Shown: in pieces, positions 23,219-34,289 of the stretch
Numbering within the stretch: position 1 is the first letter of the stretch
Layout: every line of letters begins with the position of its first letter
NCBI GenBank assembly: GCA_947184155.2
Contig: CAMXCT020001735.1
Span: 432,001 to 496,000, forward strand
Source: Cladocopium goreaui
Lineage: Eukaryota; Sar; Dinophyceae; Suessiales; Symbiodiniaceae
DNA: 64,000 nt
Reading direction: 5' to 3'
Made by a program: the position numbers and the translations under genes
Notes under the pieces: model-generated
The model's input: the letters and a program-made list of their open reading frames with translations, nothing else
The model's database searches: none
What the model was told of the DNA's origin: nothing

Positions 23219-23266
23219 GCCTCAGCCGACGGCCTGTGCGTGAGGAGACAGGCGAGACAGGCTGCG
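23219..23266 (+). CDS. Exon candidate, unrecognised
   Basis: Acceptor GATCTCAG, donor GCTGCG|GTAGCG, 16 codons ASADGLCVRRQARQAA, phase 0 on both sides and so compatible with the preceding exon. Confidence 0.45.
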
Positions 23267-23396
23267 GTAGCGGGTGATGTGTGTGTTTTTTTGGTCACGA
23301 AATATGTTTTAGTGTAGAAATATGTGGGTTCAACTGGGAAAGTTAGGCTTTAGATCTCCCCAGAATGTTCAATGCCCCACTGGAAACCCTGGTTTA

Positions 23397-23766
23397 GTAC
23401 TGGATTTGTTTATGCGGGCCCTTCTGTGGACTGCATTTTATTAGGCTGGAATTACCAAAACAACATCCAAGGATTTGGCGGAAGTGCAAGATTCGTGAAG
23501 ATACCCATACTTGTTGGCCAGATATGCATGATATAATCGGGTTTGGTTTGATCCTCAAAAAGGAAGCCAAAGACCAAGAACGGATGTCACCGTGGATTGC
23601 CTTGGAGAGTGAAGGCACTTCGGATCTTCCATGGCCCGGCCAAAAGCATGGTGACAGTCGGCATGGGTCAAAAAACAAGCCCCGAAAGGGGATGATTGCG
23701 ATGTTTTTTTCAATGATTGGGACAGTTTATCAATGGAAAATACCCATGGTTAATACCAATGATTGA
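23397..23766 (+). other. Unusually long open frame, unassigned
   Basis: About 120 codons without a stop in AT-rich surroundings, with segments such as HPRIWRKCKIREDTHTCW and GTSDLPWPGQKHGDSRHG. It could be a large exon or a decayed element protein. No family is recognised and splice sites are not clear. Confidence 0.3.
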
Positions 23767-23895
23767 TGATTACCCATCATGATGATGGTTGTTTATCACA
23801 ATCCATTGGGATAAACCATCCAAATGTTTATCATCAATCAATTTATCAATGGTTGATGATGTTTAATAAATGATGTTTAATGATAACACACACCA

Positions 23896-24009
23896 TAGCC
23901 TCTGGTAAACATTCACAGCTATTGAAGCCATGGCCCAGTCGAAAGTTCGTTGATTTACCCATGAAAAATGGTGTATCTTTGCATAGTTATGTTTGTTTAC
24001 CAAAGGGTA
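23896..24009. mobile_element. Diverged family A element
   Basis: TAGCCTCTGGTAAAC and TTTACCAAAGGGTA ends; diverged interior. Confidence 0.65.
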
Positions 24010-24200
24010 TAGATATATATATATATAACGCCTTTGGTAATCCAACACAGCGAAAATTGTGTGTTTGTAAAGATGTACCTATTGAACTATGGTTGGTTTT
24101 CTATGGCTATGTTACATTGCCACTGATCATCCATCAATGTTGGCTATATATAATATATATATAATTATGTATATACCATTATATTCCATTATATATATTC

Positions 24201-24302
24201 CTGGTTGGTGGTTTCAAACATTTTTTATTCTCCATAATATATGGGATAATCCTTCCCATTGACTTTCATACTTTTCAGAGGGGTAGGTATACCACCAACC
24301 AG
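24201..24302. mobile_element. Family C hairpin element
   Basis: CTGGTTGGTGGTTTCAAAC and TATACCACCAACCAG ends. Confidence 0.8.
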
Positions 24303-24758
24303 TCCTCCATTAATGTTGGCTAATGTTGGCTATATATATATATATATATGTATAATTATGTATATCTCATTATATTCCCATTTATACAATTCCTTCTAAT
24401 CCCCATTGAATCAGCATTCACACAGCAATTTTCATAGATCCACTACTACCCGATATGAGGAGTCCACCAACCTTCCCGCGGGTAGTAGACCTCCCCGAGA
24501 ACGGAGTTGTCGTTCGTTTTTCATTAACCCAAGCAAAATTTGGGTGGTAGAAAAAAATGGATGGATAGATTTTTTTGGAGGGGAGGGGGGGCATATCCCA
24601 ACTTGTTTGAGTCAAAATCCCCAGAGTTATACCCATGACAATCGCCACCATCCTGCACCCCCATGTAATTTACATCCCTATTGTGTATCATTTGATGTAT
24701 ACCTTATCAGGAAAAATCATCACCACAAACTCAACCATTTCTATGGACTCCCATCTAG

Positions 24759-24825
24759 GCAGCACCGTGGGTCGGCGCTTTGGCAGTTGGACTCGCCAGA
24801 GGCTCCGCTGGCTCGATCTTTTTCG
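24759..24825 (+). CDS. Exon candidate with a hydrophobic segment
   Basis: Acceptor CATCTAG. The phase-0 frame reads AAPWVGALAVGLARGSAGSI, glycine/alanine-rich and compatible with a membrane helix. The donor is uncertain (GA candidate TTTTTCG|GATTTC). Two other plus frames are also open. Confidence 0.35.
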
Positions 24826-24863
24826 GATTTCTAAAGGGGGGAAAATTCAAAATGACGAGCATT

Positions 24864-24968
24864 TACCCTCTGGTTATGTCAAAATAGCTATTGAAAATGG
24901 TGATTTATAGTGGAATTACCCATTAAAAATGGTGATTTTCCACTGTTATGTTAGTTTACCAGAGGGTA
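24864..24968. mobile_element. Family A hairpin element
   Basis: TACCCTCTGGTTATG and TTTACCAGAGGGTA ends; very close to the 2535 copy in sequence. Confidence 0.85.
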
Positions 24969-25501
24969 CAGTTGATGATATGAAATTATATGACACACTA
25001 TGATACTATATAAAGGGATCAACAGGGGAAAAAAATGGTATCTAAGCATAATTTAGAGACTTTTGTTAGGAGCCTCACAGATATGGGGTTATCATTGATA
25101 CATGATGGTTGGTTAGGGTTCGATAATAGTTTTTTTTTTTTTAAAGAGGCAACAAAAGATGGTGTCTTGTATGACCGGATCCCCGCTGTATCCCATCATA
25201 TCCCCATAAGTTGATAGTCGATCTATGTTTGGGAATATCATATCTTTTGAACACTTAAAATGAATAGGAACTGTAGCAAGTAAAGAATTAAAATTGTAGC
25301 TTTGGGGTTGAAAATGGACCAAGTTTTGATTATAGCAAGCGCTAAGAAGATAGGACATGATAGACAAGTCAATTCCTACTAAATTAGTGATGAATTGCAT
25401 GTCTATCTTTGTTTTTTTTGAGGGGGGTGTCCTACAATAGATATTACTATAATTATCATACAATAGTTTATCTAATTCATTTTTTTTGTTTGAGAAAACA
25501 G

Positions 25502-25641
25502 GCGAAAACCATGCGGTGTTGCGGTACCTGTCTGCTACGCCAGGCTGCTTCAAGCAGAATGATCTGACCGCGTTGAAAGGATGTTGCAGTGCGAGCCCAC
25601 TTCACGAAAAAGCCTTCGTCGTAGCCGCTATAGCCACATAA
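25502..25641 (+). CDS. Exon candidate, possibly C-terminal
   Basis: A T-rich tract and acceptor GAAAACAG lead into 45 codons, including AVLRYLSATPGCFKQNDLTA and HEKAFVVAAIAT, then stop TAA. The composition is clearly protein-like. No family is recognised. Confidence 0.5.
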
Positions 25642-25870
25642 AAAGGCACCAAGCCTTACTGGCGCGAACTTTTCAGGTCTTTATACATGTACGTAAAGAT
25701 GTATATACATGCATTTTTCAAGATTCCAGGTTATGCCCATTCTTGTTCGGGTACAACTTCCCCAACCCAGTTTTTTGCGGGTCAAGATCACCATGTTTGC
25801 AGCATATGGACTTTTGTGCAGACCCCCCAGGGCCCCAGGAGCCTCGTAGTCCTTGAATGATCCCCCGCAG

Positions 25871-25964
25871 GTGCTTTGTGTACCTGCGGGCATGGTCCCG
25901 GAAGTCACGATGCCAAGCCCTTCCATAGCTGCCAGGCGGGTCCCCCTCCACTTGGGGGTTGCAG
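25871..25964 (+). CDS. Exon candidate, unrecognised
   Basis: Acceptor CCCCCGCAG and donor TTGCAG|GTAGGC are both near-consensus. The 31-codon frame VLCVPAGMVPEVTMPSPSIA... ends in phase 1, which fits the two leading bases of the exon at 27982. Confidence 0.5.
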
Positions 25965-26548
25965 GTAGGCTTATTATGGAGTATAACTATGGGATCTCAA
26001 CCTCCATAAGGTGGGATCCGGCCCCTGTAACTATACTGCAACAGTTAAATAAGCCATTTATATCCATTTACTATATAGTGGAATTGCACCCCCGAGCAGT
26101 GATGTTTGTTGGTTTATAAAAACGCCAACCAGGCAACCTAGGCGGCCCCCCTTTGTATGGCAGTAAAATATCGGTGGTTTCTAGAGTTTTTTTGTTCCCT
26201 GCAGACGAATAAGAAGGTGCAGAATCTGGTAAAATCCAATCCTCACAATTTATATCAATTTATAAGAAATTACCACTCTATTGGACTGGATTGGATTCCT
26301 CTCAATTTTATAAGATGGTAATTTACAATGTAAATTGAACCAGTTCTGTCCATTTCTGTTCTTTTTTTGAAGTTACTCTAGTGACTACTAGTAACCCAAT
26401 GATGATTTGTGAAGAGATCTTGGTTTCTGAGCGTGATGGGCAGAGCCGCGAAGCCGCGATGCCGTACCCAAAGTGAAGACACTATAAGACCAGATGCTGT
26501 TCTATTGTAATCCCATCCCCCTACATATGAAATTGCCCATAAAAAGGA

Positions 26549-26625
26549 AGGTTTCCTAAAATTTTGGGTCCCAAATCATGCAATTTTTATGTCCGGATTT
26601 TCCATGAAATAAACCATCTATGTAT
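26549..26625. mobile_element. Truncated family E repeat
   Basis: Left end GGAAGGTTTCCTAAAAT and core AAATCATGCAATTTTTATG; the right end is missing. Confidence 0.5.
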
Positions 26626-26728
26626 TGTTATGTGATGTGTATTGTTTATTGAAATTTCCATGAAATATAACTTTCCAATTTCTATTCTGTTTTCTTTGCC
26701 CTTTGTGGAAACTCTCACATGGGCACAG

Positions 26729-26830
26729 GTGAGTGGCTGCCTCTGCCAGACCTTTCACCATGCGGGTGTGTGTTCCTGCCGCGGGGGAACCCAGGGCTTG
26801 CTTCCCCAACTTGGGAAATCTTGGGAACTT
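26729..26830 (+). other. Exon-like island, unresolved
   Basis: GGGCACAGGTGAGTGG can be read as an acceptor or as a strong plus donor. Downstream, plus (SGCLCQTFHHAGVCSC) and minus (MVKGLAEAATHLCPC) frames are both open. Coding is likely, strand undecided. Confidence 0.3.
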
Positions 26831-27600
26831 TGGGAACTCCAAAGTCCTTCAAGATCTACTTCACACCTGATGCACACCAATCCAAAAGATCCAAAAGATC
26901 CAAAAGATCCCAAAAGCACTTCTGAGTCTCAGGATGTCTCCGGGGGATTTTGGGTGTCCACAAATTAATCTTAATATGAACCATAAATAGAGAGCCACCG
27001 CCACCAACCGGGTCAAGTCCGAAGCGACAAGCCGACTGCGCAGTTAGACATCTCAACCAGGCAGTAACTATAAGACAAAAATCAAAAGTCATCTCAAATC
27101 ACTATATACAAATCCCTCAAATAGCTGGTGGTTTCAAGCATGCGTTATGTTTCCTTAGGCATGATCCCCTGACGGTTCTTCACGTTTCACGGAGGTTTTT
27201 GTTTTTTTTGCGATTTCTGAGGTCACAGCTGGGCGTGCGGAGTCTCAGAGACGATTTTCAGACACCACGTGGGAAATAATTCCAAGGTAATTTCCAATGT
27301 ACAATTCGATGGACCATTGATGGTGATATCGAGCAAATTTATTCTTGTATACATGATTCCTTCAAAAATAATGTTCTAAGCTTTGGAAAACCATGTCTAA
27401 TCGATGGGGTGTTATGCTTCGAAAGGTTGAGACAAGCCCCAATCGCACCTAAACATTATAACATCATGACTTCAAATTGCAAAAACATATTCCTATGTCA
27501 GTTTCAGGGTCTTTCACATGAAATTGGGATGTTTTTTTTTTCAGAAATCCCGTCCCCGGGAGATGTGGTGATCCCTGCGACCAAGATGGTTATATCATCA

Positions 27601-27950
27601 TGTATATCATCATGTATCATTTAATATCATTATATATATATATCATTCATTATTCATTATATCATCAACACATTTCCAACTATCTCATTCATTATATCAT
27701 TCATTATATCATTCATTGTATCATCAAAAAATTCCAAATATATCATTAATTATATCGTTCATTATATCATCAACAAATTTCCATATATCATATTATTTCA
27801 TTCATTATATCATCAATCAATTTCCAACTAGATCATATTATATCATATTATATCATTCATTATATCACCAACAATTTCCCAACTATATCATATTATATCA
27901 TTCATTATATCATTCATTATATCATCAACAAATTTCCAATTATAACATTA
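27601..27950. repeat. AT-rich imperfect tandem repeats (ATATCATTCATT type)
   Basis: Irregular repeats of ATATCATTCATTATATCATC with AACAAATTTCC spacers. Confidence 0.8.
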
Positions 27951-27981
27951 ATTCTATCGTTGAATTTTCCTATGCTCCCAG

Positions 27982-28079
27982 CATGTGCTCATCCGTCGCT
28001 GCCCCGAAACGCCTTAGGTGCCATCGGACAGAGATCCAGAAGCTTGGACCTTCGCCCTATGCAGGCCGCCAAGGGGTTG
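27982..28079 (+). CDS. Exon candidate, unrecognised
   Basis: Acceptor ATGCTCCCAG, donor GGGTTG|GTGGTA. Thirty-two codons including NALGAIGQRSRSLDLRPMQA after two leading bases. Phase matches the end of the exon at 25871-25964. Confidence 0.5.
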
Positions 28080-28379
28080 GTGGTAACCATGGTTTTTTTT
28101 AGTGGTGGTTGATGAGTTGATGAGTTTTTCTGGTGGCATAGTATATTAGGGTTTTATATAAGCTAGATATATCCATGATATATCTAGAAAATAGGTTGAT
28201 CTAATACTTTTTATGGGGTTTTATGGTTGTTTATAAATCAACTTATCGATACATCGATAGTAGCATCCACCAAGCAAATGTTGGTAAATGGTTTTCTCTG
28301 AAAATAGGGAACCCCAAAGTCCATAGTCCATGGATTATCATGCTTTATCCATGGATTTTCACTATTCACAGCTGGTTCC

Positions 28380-28620
28380 CAGCTGGGTTGTGATCTCCGT
28401 TTTCAGACGTGGACGTGATGATTTGACCATCCAAACATGGGGATCTAACGATGGCATCCATGGCACACGGTCGTCCCGGGGAGCTGGGTGAAAAGAGACC
28501 TGGGGCATCACGGGTTTCACGCCGCAGCTCATTAAACGCAACCAATCCCTCAACAGTGTTCGGCCTTAGAGGTTGACCTGTAGCCATCAACTGAACCCGG
28601 TTGAAGTCCAACTAGTTGTT
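28380..28620. other. Coding-like region, strand unresolved
   Basis: A minus frame is open for about 80 codons (MATGQPLRPNTVEGLVAFNE...). A plus exon reading TWGITGFTPQLIKRNQSL is also possible. No family is recognised. Confidence 0.3.
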
Positions 28621-29032
28621 TCGTTTCCTGTCTTGGTATCTAGCGTCAGAAATACGGAAATCAGCAACTCTCCAGCGCAAGAAGAATTATCTTGTTCAGC
28701 AGGGCATCCAAGATGAACCGTATTAAACCACCTTGTACCACGGTTCAGACTATGCTGTTAAATCTTAACACCATGGCTCACATCATATCCTATCAAACTT
28801 GTTAGTCATATCAGTTTCCATCAGATTCTATCAGTTTCTATCAGTCAAACTTCATAACCAATGGTTCAATCTATTGGTATCTAGATCTGATGTGTATAAT
28901 GATATATATATAATTACTGATATTCATGATATTATATATATACATACTGATATTCATAACATATAATATATTCTATCAGACATAACCAATCTATCAGTTT
29001 TGCATCTTGTTTTTTTTCTCTCAACTCCATAG

Positions 29033-29120
29033 AAAAACTCCAAGATGCCGCGCAGGCAACCCAGGCAACCCAGCAGCTGCCAAGACAACCTTTTGCCCCT
29101 GGTCACTTGACGGATCACGG
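29033..29120 (+). CDS. Exon candidate, unrecognised
   Basis: A strong pyrimidine tract (TTTTTTTTCTCTCAACTCCATAG, 29009-29032) and donor ATCACGG|GTTGAG. The frame KLQDAAQATQATQQLPRQPF is glutamine/alanine-rich. Confidence 0.5.
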
Positions 29121-29129
29121 GTTGAGGTG

Positions 29130-30950
29130 GTGGATTGTGCTGGTTTTAGCCATGAGTTATGCCATTTCATGGAAAGTTCATGGGAATATCATGGAAATAT
29201 GATGGGAATATAATATAAATGGGATGTAAATATCCATATTATATGTACATATTAATATAGTTATAATATACATATATTATATATATATATATCTCATGAT
29301 AGAATATAACCAACTGCTACATCCAATTTGGATGTCTCTGAAACTGGGGGGATTGAGTCATGTTTGGACCCTTGAATTGGCATGTTTACTGCAACCATGT
29401 TCTACGTTTTTTTTTTTGTTCAGCATTGAAAAATAAGATATCTCGTGGCTTAAATGTATTTAAATGTTGTAATTTCAGCTTTATTGATGGCTCTTTTTTG
29501 GCATTTTATATCATTGATATATATTATTGATTGGTTGAATACCCACTGGGAATGATTTCCAAAGGATGAACATCTTTCCGTGGGAAGCCGGGATGAATTC
29601 CACGGGAATCTATGGGAAATGGTGGGTGGAAATAGTTTTTGTTGAATAGATGAGAGTTGTGAAAGTCCAAACATCATATACATCATATATCTTTTATATG
29701 TGTGTGATTCTTTCGTTGAATCGATCATGAAAATCCAATGGTGTGTCGTTTTAAAAACGTCTCTGGTCCCCGGATCAGTAAATCCGATGGTCGGTCAACC
29801 AACGTCATCTCTGCGGCTTCGCAGGCGTCGTCCCTGCGATGAGCGATCTGAGTGCAGGCGGATTCAGCTCTATCCGATTGACTCATTGGTACTTTGGATT
29901 GGTTTAAGGCAAAAAATCTACAGTACAGGTTAAAGCATGGTTTTTTGCCTATGAGCTATGGCGGTTCCCGTAATTTGTTCCCTTAAAATGATCCCATGTT
30001 TCTTTTACTCGGGGAGATCTTTCTGTGCATGAAGGTTCCCTAAATTGGGGGACCTCAAAATCATTCAAGTTGTTGGTTGTCATCAAGGGGAAACCAATGG
30101 TTTGGCGTACCCATAATTTAGGAACCCCACCACATCTCATATTTTATTGAGAGATAATACATACAGAATATGTCTATTTCATATTCCAAATATTCAGAAT
30201 ATTCACATTCTAAAAAAACAAAATGAGAATGTTGATACTATGATTTAGCTTATGGTTATCCCATATTATCCCATGACAGTAGATCTTATGGCTATCCCAT
30301 GATAGTAGATAACATTAGATAACTATTCCATGGTCACCATTTTGATATGGGGGTGGGTCAATACCTATTAATTTCATTTTTAGTGGGATGAACATCCATT
30401 TACCAGCTATTTTGGGGTTCACTAGGTACCAGGGTTTTGACCCATCCCCATATGATGATTACGCATACTGTAGATTTCCTGGGAACGAATAGGTGTCATG
30501 CCATGATTTGATTGGTAAACGAATAAAAGTGGTGTTGGCTCTGGTGTATTGTTGCTGGTGAACGGGTTAATATATATCACATATTATGTAATATGATATA
30601 CTTGTGAATGTATGTACAGTAAATGTACTGTGTATATATATATATACATATACACATGTAATTAATGCACATATATATATATACATGGTCAATGGTGTTG
30701 AACAAGAGCTTTGTGTCACACATGTATACAATTCACTACCCAGTAGTTAGGGGGAGACATATTTTGGGAAGTCTGTTCGCATGTTCCCTTTTCTGGGGAG
30801 TGAATGATTAGGAAAATGTTATATATTCTAGATCCCATGCCACAACCAACCGGGGATTGTTTATACACCCATTATACTTCAGCTGTTCTTAGGGTAGTGA
30901 GAAATAGTAACCAAGGTCCCCTTGTTGTAACCCCGTAGTGCAAGCCACAG
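29130..30950. other. AT-rich spacer with one ambiguous exon-like patch
   Basis: A GC-rich patch at about 29765-29880 is open on both strands. A family E-type copy lies at 30030-30127. TA-rich tracts occur near 29215-29300 and 30570-30690. Confidence 0.35.
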
Positions 30951-30959
30951 CCTGGGACT

Positions 30960-31350
30960 TCTTAACCAGGGGTGTCAGTAGACACCCTTGGACTCAGCTT
31001 ATAGTCATTGAGAACCTCCAAATCATGGACTAAACGTGACATGGAACCAATGTCGTGCAGGGAACGCTTGCAGACTATATGCGGATGATAATGGATGTAG
31101 TTCTCTGTTTGTTCTCCCATCAATAGGTCCAGTGCAGAAGTGAAGAATTGTTGGTTCAGATATTCCCACCTTTGGGTTTGCAAAGAACTTTCAGGAAGCT
31201 TGTCAAAAAGTGGTGCAAATCGGTGTCAACCCTAGTTTTCATCAAGATGTTCTTTATATCAATCCGGTCACATAAAACGGACATTGATCAGAACCTTGGT
31301 ACTCTGCTGAACACCAACATAGTTTCTAATGTTATATTAATCCTCCTAAA
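30960..31350 (-). pseudogene. Decayed minus-strand reading frame, origin unknown
   Basis: The minus strand shows protein-like fragments in different frames separated by stops, for example DIKNILMKTRVDTDLHHFL and, frame-shifted, DLLMGEQTENYIHYHPHIV. This is the look of an old element-derived gene. I cannot name the family. Confidence 0.3.
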
Positions 31351-31619
31351 TGTTTTTTTTTGCTGTTGGCCACAATGGTCATATTTGTCAAATCATACAT
31401 TATATATATATACATATAATATATATATATGTGGATATACATATCGTATCCCCCATTCTGCCCATATTTCGGTTGGTTCAACCTCCAGTCTCGTCCGCCG
31501 AGTGATGACTGTGGAGCGACTACGCGTGGCAACGCTTCGTCGCGTCCAGAAGCAAAGGCCGAGCCGGCGCGTGGCTTGGCCAACTGATAGCTGAGTCAAA
31601 TTGGTTGATAACTTATGAA

Positions 31620-32100
31620 ATCAATGGCCATTCCAGGATCCTAACTTGGAGGTACCTACCATATATAAGGCCTATATAGTTAAGGCTTATTGATGAAATG
31701 ATATGATATGATATGATGACTAAGTTATCAAGGTTAATGATGGTTATAACATGACGTTGAATGATAATTATAAGCTGGTTGATAACTTGTGATTTGATGA
31801 TATAAAATGATATGATATGATGATATGATGCTTAACCTAGTTAACATAGATGGTTTATATGTTATGATATGATATAACATGATATAAATATATGTAAATA
31901 TAGTTCATTGGGTTTCTAAACCAGCTTATAACTGGGGTGTGGCCAACTTGTACCCTTCCGTTGCTTTTAAGGGGAAAGTGTAAATGATCTTCCATATGTT
32001 CCGATAAATTTTATGGGGGCCTCTAGGTGTGCCTCTAGGTGTGCCTCTACTAGCGTCATTTATGGTGATTCCAATAAGGACGATGATGATCACTATGAAG
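31620..32100. other. AT-rich spacer
   Basis: Repeated ATGATATGATATGATG motifs; no supported gene. Confidence 0.4.
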
Positions 32101-32109
32101 CAGTGGATT

Positions 32110-32228
32110 TACCCTCTGGTTATTTAACAGTTCGCCATGGTATAGATGGCCCATAGATTTATAGATGATTTACCAAACTTAAAAATGGGTGGATTTTCCA
32201 TGGCGAACTGTTAAATAACCAGAGGGTA
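32110..32228. mobile_element. Family A element with long perfect arms
   Basis: A ~31-bp perfect inverted repeat (outer ends TACCCTCTGGTTATTTAAC and GTTAAATAACCAGAGGGTA, extending through CAGTTCGCCATGG). It is almost identical to the copy at 33655. Confidence 0.9.
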
Positions 32229-32389
32229 GGTGTTTTTTCTTAAAGACAAAGCCCTCTGGGATACCAGATACCACACCATTTCACAGGAAAAGCTAGGGTC
32301 GTGTTGTTTCTGTATAAAACCTTTACAATGGCTTTGGTCAGGAAACCTGTTACTTTGCTATTGCTGCGTTTTTTTTAACCAATGGCCAG

Positions 32390-32424
32390 CAATGGCCCAG
32401 ACGCCAAGAGCAGACACATAGAGG
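32390..32424 (+). CDS. Short exon candidate
   Basis: Pyrimidine tract and AATGGCCAG acceptor, donor GAGG|GTAAAA; NGPDAKSRHIE. Too short to identify. Confidence 0.35.
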
Positions 32425-32634
32425 GTAAAACTGAATGATTGGCTGATGTTGCAACCCAGCAAAGTTGAATGACATCTATACGTACACTGGTTCCATGTTT
32501 GAGCAAATCATATATTTTACTAAATATCTAAAATGACTAGAAACTAAGGATGTAAATCCTACCTTTTGAGGTCGAACATGGATCAAGTTCGTTGGAATGA
32601 TGGTTGATCAGGAACTGTGATCCACTCTCTGCAG

Positions 32635-32688
32635 GGGACTTGTCATGAGCTGGATAGGTTGTATCTCCAGCAACCGACCAGTGATGTT
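32635..32688 (+). CDS. Exon candidate, unrecognised
   Basis: Acceptor CTCTGCAG, donor GATGTT|GTATAG, 18 codons GTCHELDRLYLQQPTSDV, phase 0. The donor lies 6 bp before a family D element. Confidence 0.4.
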
Positions 32689-32694
32689 GTATAG

Positions 32695-32786
32695 CCCATA
32701 GGATCCATGGTGCTGCTATATATGGTAACATTTACCATTAATATACCCCCAATGTTAGCATATATACCATACATGGATCCTATAGG
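32695..32786. mobile_element. Family D hairpin element
   Basis: CCCATAGGATCCATGG and CATGGATCCTATAGG ends; the interior matches the copies at 12605 and 37175. Confidence 0.85.
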
Positions 32787-32820
32787 TAACTAGGGATGTG
32801 GGCAAAGGTGCCGTCCGCAG

Positions 32821-32914
32821 CTCTGACTCAAGGAGCGACATCAGATACAAATCCATCTCATCGATTCTCATCGTAGAAGCTCAAGTTGGGTCGGCCGCCC
32901 CGTACATCATGTGA
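32821..32914 (+). CDS. Exon candidate, unrecognised
   Basis: Acceptor CCGTCCGCAG; 30 codons such as SISSILIVEAQVGSAAPYIM, then TGA. Clearly protein-like; no family recognised. Confidence 0.45.
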
Positions 32915-32989
32915 CAGACATTTGATTTGAGATGGGCCGTTGTTTAATGGACATGAAGGAATGTATAGAAGACACCCCATTGTACAAAG

Positions 32990-33044
32990 GTCGTTGGGTC
33001 GAGCTCAGCTGCCACAACTGCCGCAACTGCGGCACCGCCCTTTG
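32990..33044 (+). CDS. Exon candidate with a Cys cluster
   Basis: Acceptor TACAAAG. The frame RWVELSCHNCRNCGTAL has CxxCxxC spacing typical of zinc-binding modules, but is too short to classify. The donor GT (33045-33046) is the start of a family A element. Confidence 0.45.
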
Positions 33045-33162
33045 GTCCTCTGGTTATTTAACATAGCTATGGAAGATGGAGCATCTATAGATCATTTCTG
33101 ATGATTTGTATACCTTTATTTGAATGGTGATTTTTTCCAGTTCGCTACGTTACCAAAGGGTA
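33045..33162. mobile_element. Diverged family A element starting at a splice donor
   Basis: Left end GTCCTCTGGTTATTTAAC, right end CGTTACCAAAGGGTA. It lies between the Cys-cluster exon and the first thioesterase exon. Confidence 0.65.
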
Positions 33163-33213
33163 GATCACAGCTTCAGCCCAGTAGGTTTTTTCAAACAACT
33201 GCTGAACGCTAAG

Positions 33214-33333
33214 CCATGGAAAGTTCGGAGGACTTTCCACCCAGTGGCTTCAAGAGATGTCTGGCGGATCCATACCAAGATCACCTTGGCCCTTTCTACT
33301 ATCATCCAGAGGTGCGACACCATGTCAACACAG
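33214..33333 (+). CDS. Hotdog thioesterase, N-terminal exon
   Basis: Acceptor CGCTAAG, a possible initiator ATG at 33216, and donor AACACAG|GTGAGC. The frame includes DPYQDHLGPFYYHPE, resembling the short 'F..HLGPFY' segment that precedes the hotdog domain in many PaaI/ACOT13-type acyl-CoA thioesterases. These enzymes hydrolyse acyl-CoA to free acid and CoA. The exon ends in phase 1 and does not join directly to the next identified exon, so a small intervening exon is probably missing. Confidence 0.6.
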
Positions 33334-33550
33334 GTGAGCCCTTGAAGATCTCAATTTATTGGGGATGATAAGCCAAAACAATGAGAAAACCCTATCAACC
33401 AACTAAGTAGTATTTCATTGAATAAGGTAAACTATTTCTTCATTTTATTTAAAACACAACATACATATATACTCAAATATATATATAGAGAGAGAGATAG
33501 ATATACATGTTTAATGCCTCACATCGATGGCTTCACCTTCCAACATCCAG

Positions 33551-33654
33551 ATACTTGGGGGATTCGGCCCAGGAGCGCGTGATGACCATGAGAGTTGCTC
33601 GCCTGGATGCCTTGAAACAGTCGATGAGCCGATGATCGAAACTTTATTTCTGGG
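33551..33654 (+). CDS. Exon candidate inside the thioesterase locus
   Basis: Acceptor AACATCCAG. One frame (ILGGFGPGARDDHESC...) stays open up to a GT at 33654-33655 that coincides with the start of the next family A element. Another frame reads YLGDSAQERVMTMRVARLDA and then meets a stop. Reading undecided. Confidence 0.3.
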
Positions 33655-33775
33655 TACCATCTGGTTATGACTAACAGTTCGCCATGGTATAGATGGCCCA
33701 TAGATTTATAGATGGTTTACCGAACTTAAAAATGGGTGGATTTTCCATGGCGAACTGTTAAATAACCAGAAGGTA
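33655..33775. mobile_element. Family A element, near-twin of the 32110 copy
   Basis: TACCATCTGGTTATGAC and TTAAATAACCAGAAGGTA ends with CAGTTCGCCATGG arms. Confidence 0.85.
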
Positions 33776-33896
33776 ATTATCTCTGATTCTAAGGGTATAT
33801 CGGTATATCTGATGAAACCATCTATAAGTGGTATCCCTGAAATAAATGTGATATTGTTGGATAGCCGTATGCTCATGAAGTTAAGTGTTGTGTCAA

Positions 33897-33985
33897 GCCC
33901 ACCGAAGACCGGCAGTTTCCAGGTCAGTTCTCAGATGTGCAATGCCATTGGCGTCCTGCACGGTGGCGCGCTGATGTCGTTTTGC
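33897..33985 (+). CDS. Hotdog thioesterase exon with the HGG signature
   Basis: The segment QMCNAIGVLHGGALMSFC matches the signature of PaaI/ACOT13-type acyl-CoA thioesterases (N-x-x-G-x-L-H-G-G-A), where the Asn and the HGG loop form the thioester-binding and catalytic site. In the fold this is the start of the long central helix. Donor TTTTGC|GTGCCT, phase 0. The 5' edge is uncertain: AG dinucleotides at 33895-33896, 33906-33907 and 33921-33922 are all possible acceptors. The Asp that normally follows shortly after the HGGA helix start is not in this exon. Confidence 0.8.
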
Positions 33986-34018
33986 GTGCCTTGGAGATGG
34001 ATGTGAGATGCGGTTTAG

Positions 34019-34127
34019 ATGGAGATTTCCTAAAATAGGGCTACCTCCAAATCATCCATATTTAGATTGGGATTTTCTATCATAAACCATCCATTTGGGG
34101 TACCCCTAATTTTCGGAAACCTCCAGA
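34019..34127. mobile_element. Family E hairpin element
   Basis: GGAGATTTCCTAAAATAGGG left end and AATTTTCGGAAACCTCC right end are inverted copies; core AAATCATCCATATTTAG. Confidence 0.7.
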
Positions 34128-34289
34128 TCAGAGGCAATGGAGATGCAACCAGCTGCATGATGTTTGAAGGGACAACATCAGCTGATTTTGGGAAAAATTG
34201 ACCAATCGTTTATGAGTCTATTTTCAGAGGTCTGCCCCAGTCTGGTTTCAACCGCCTCAGAAGCAGGGTAGATATGGTGAGTCTCCTAT

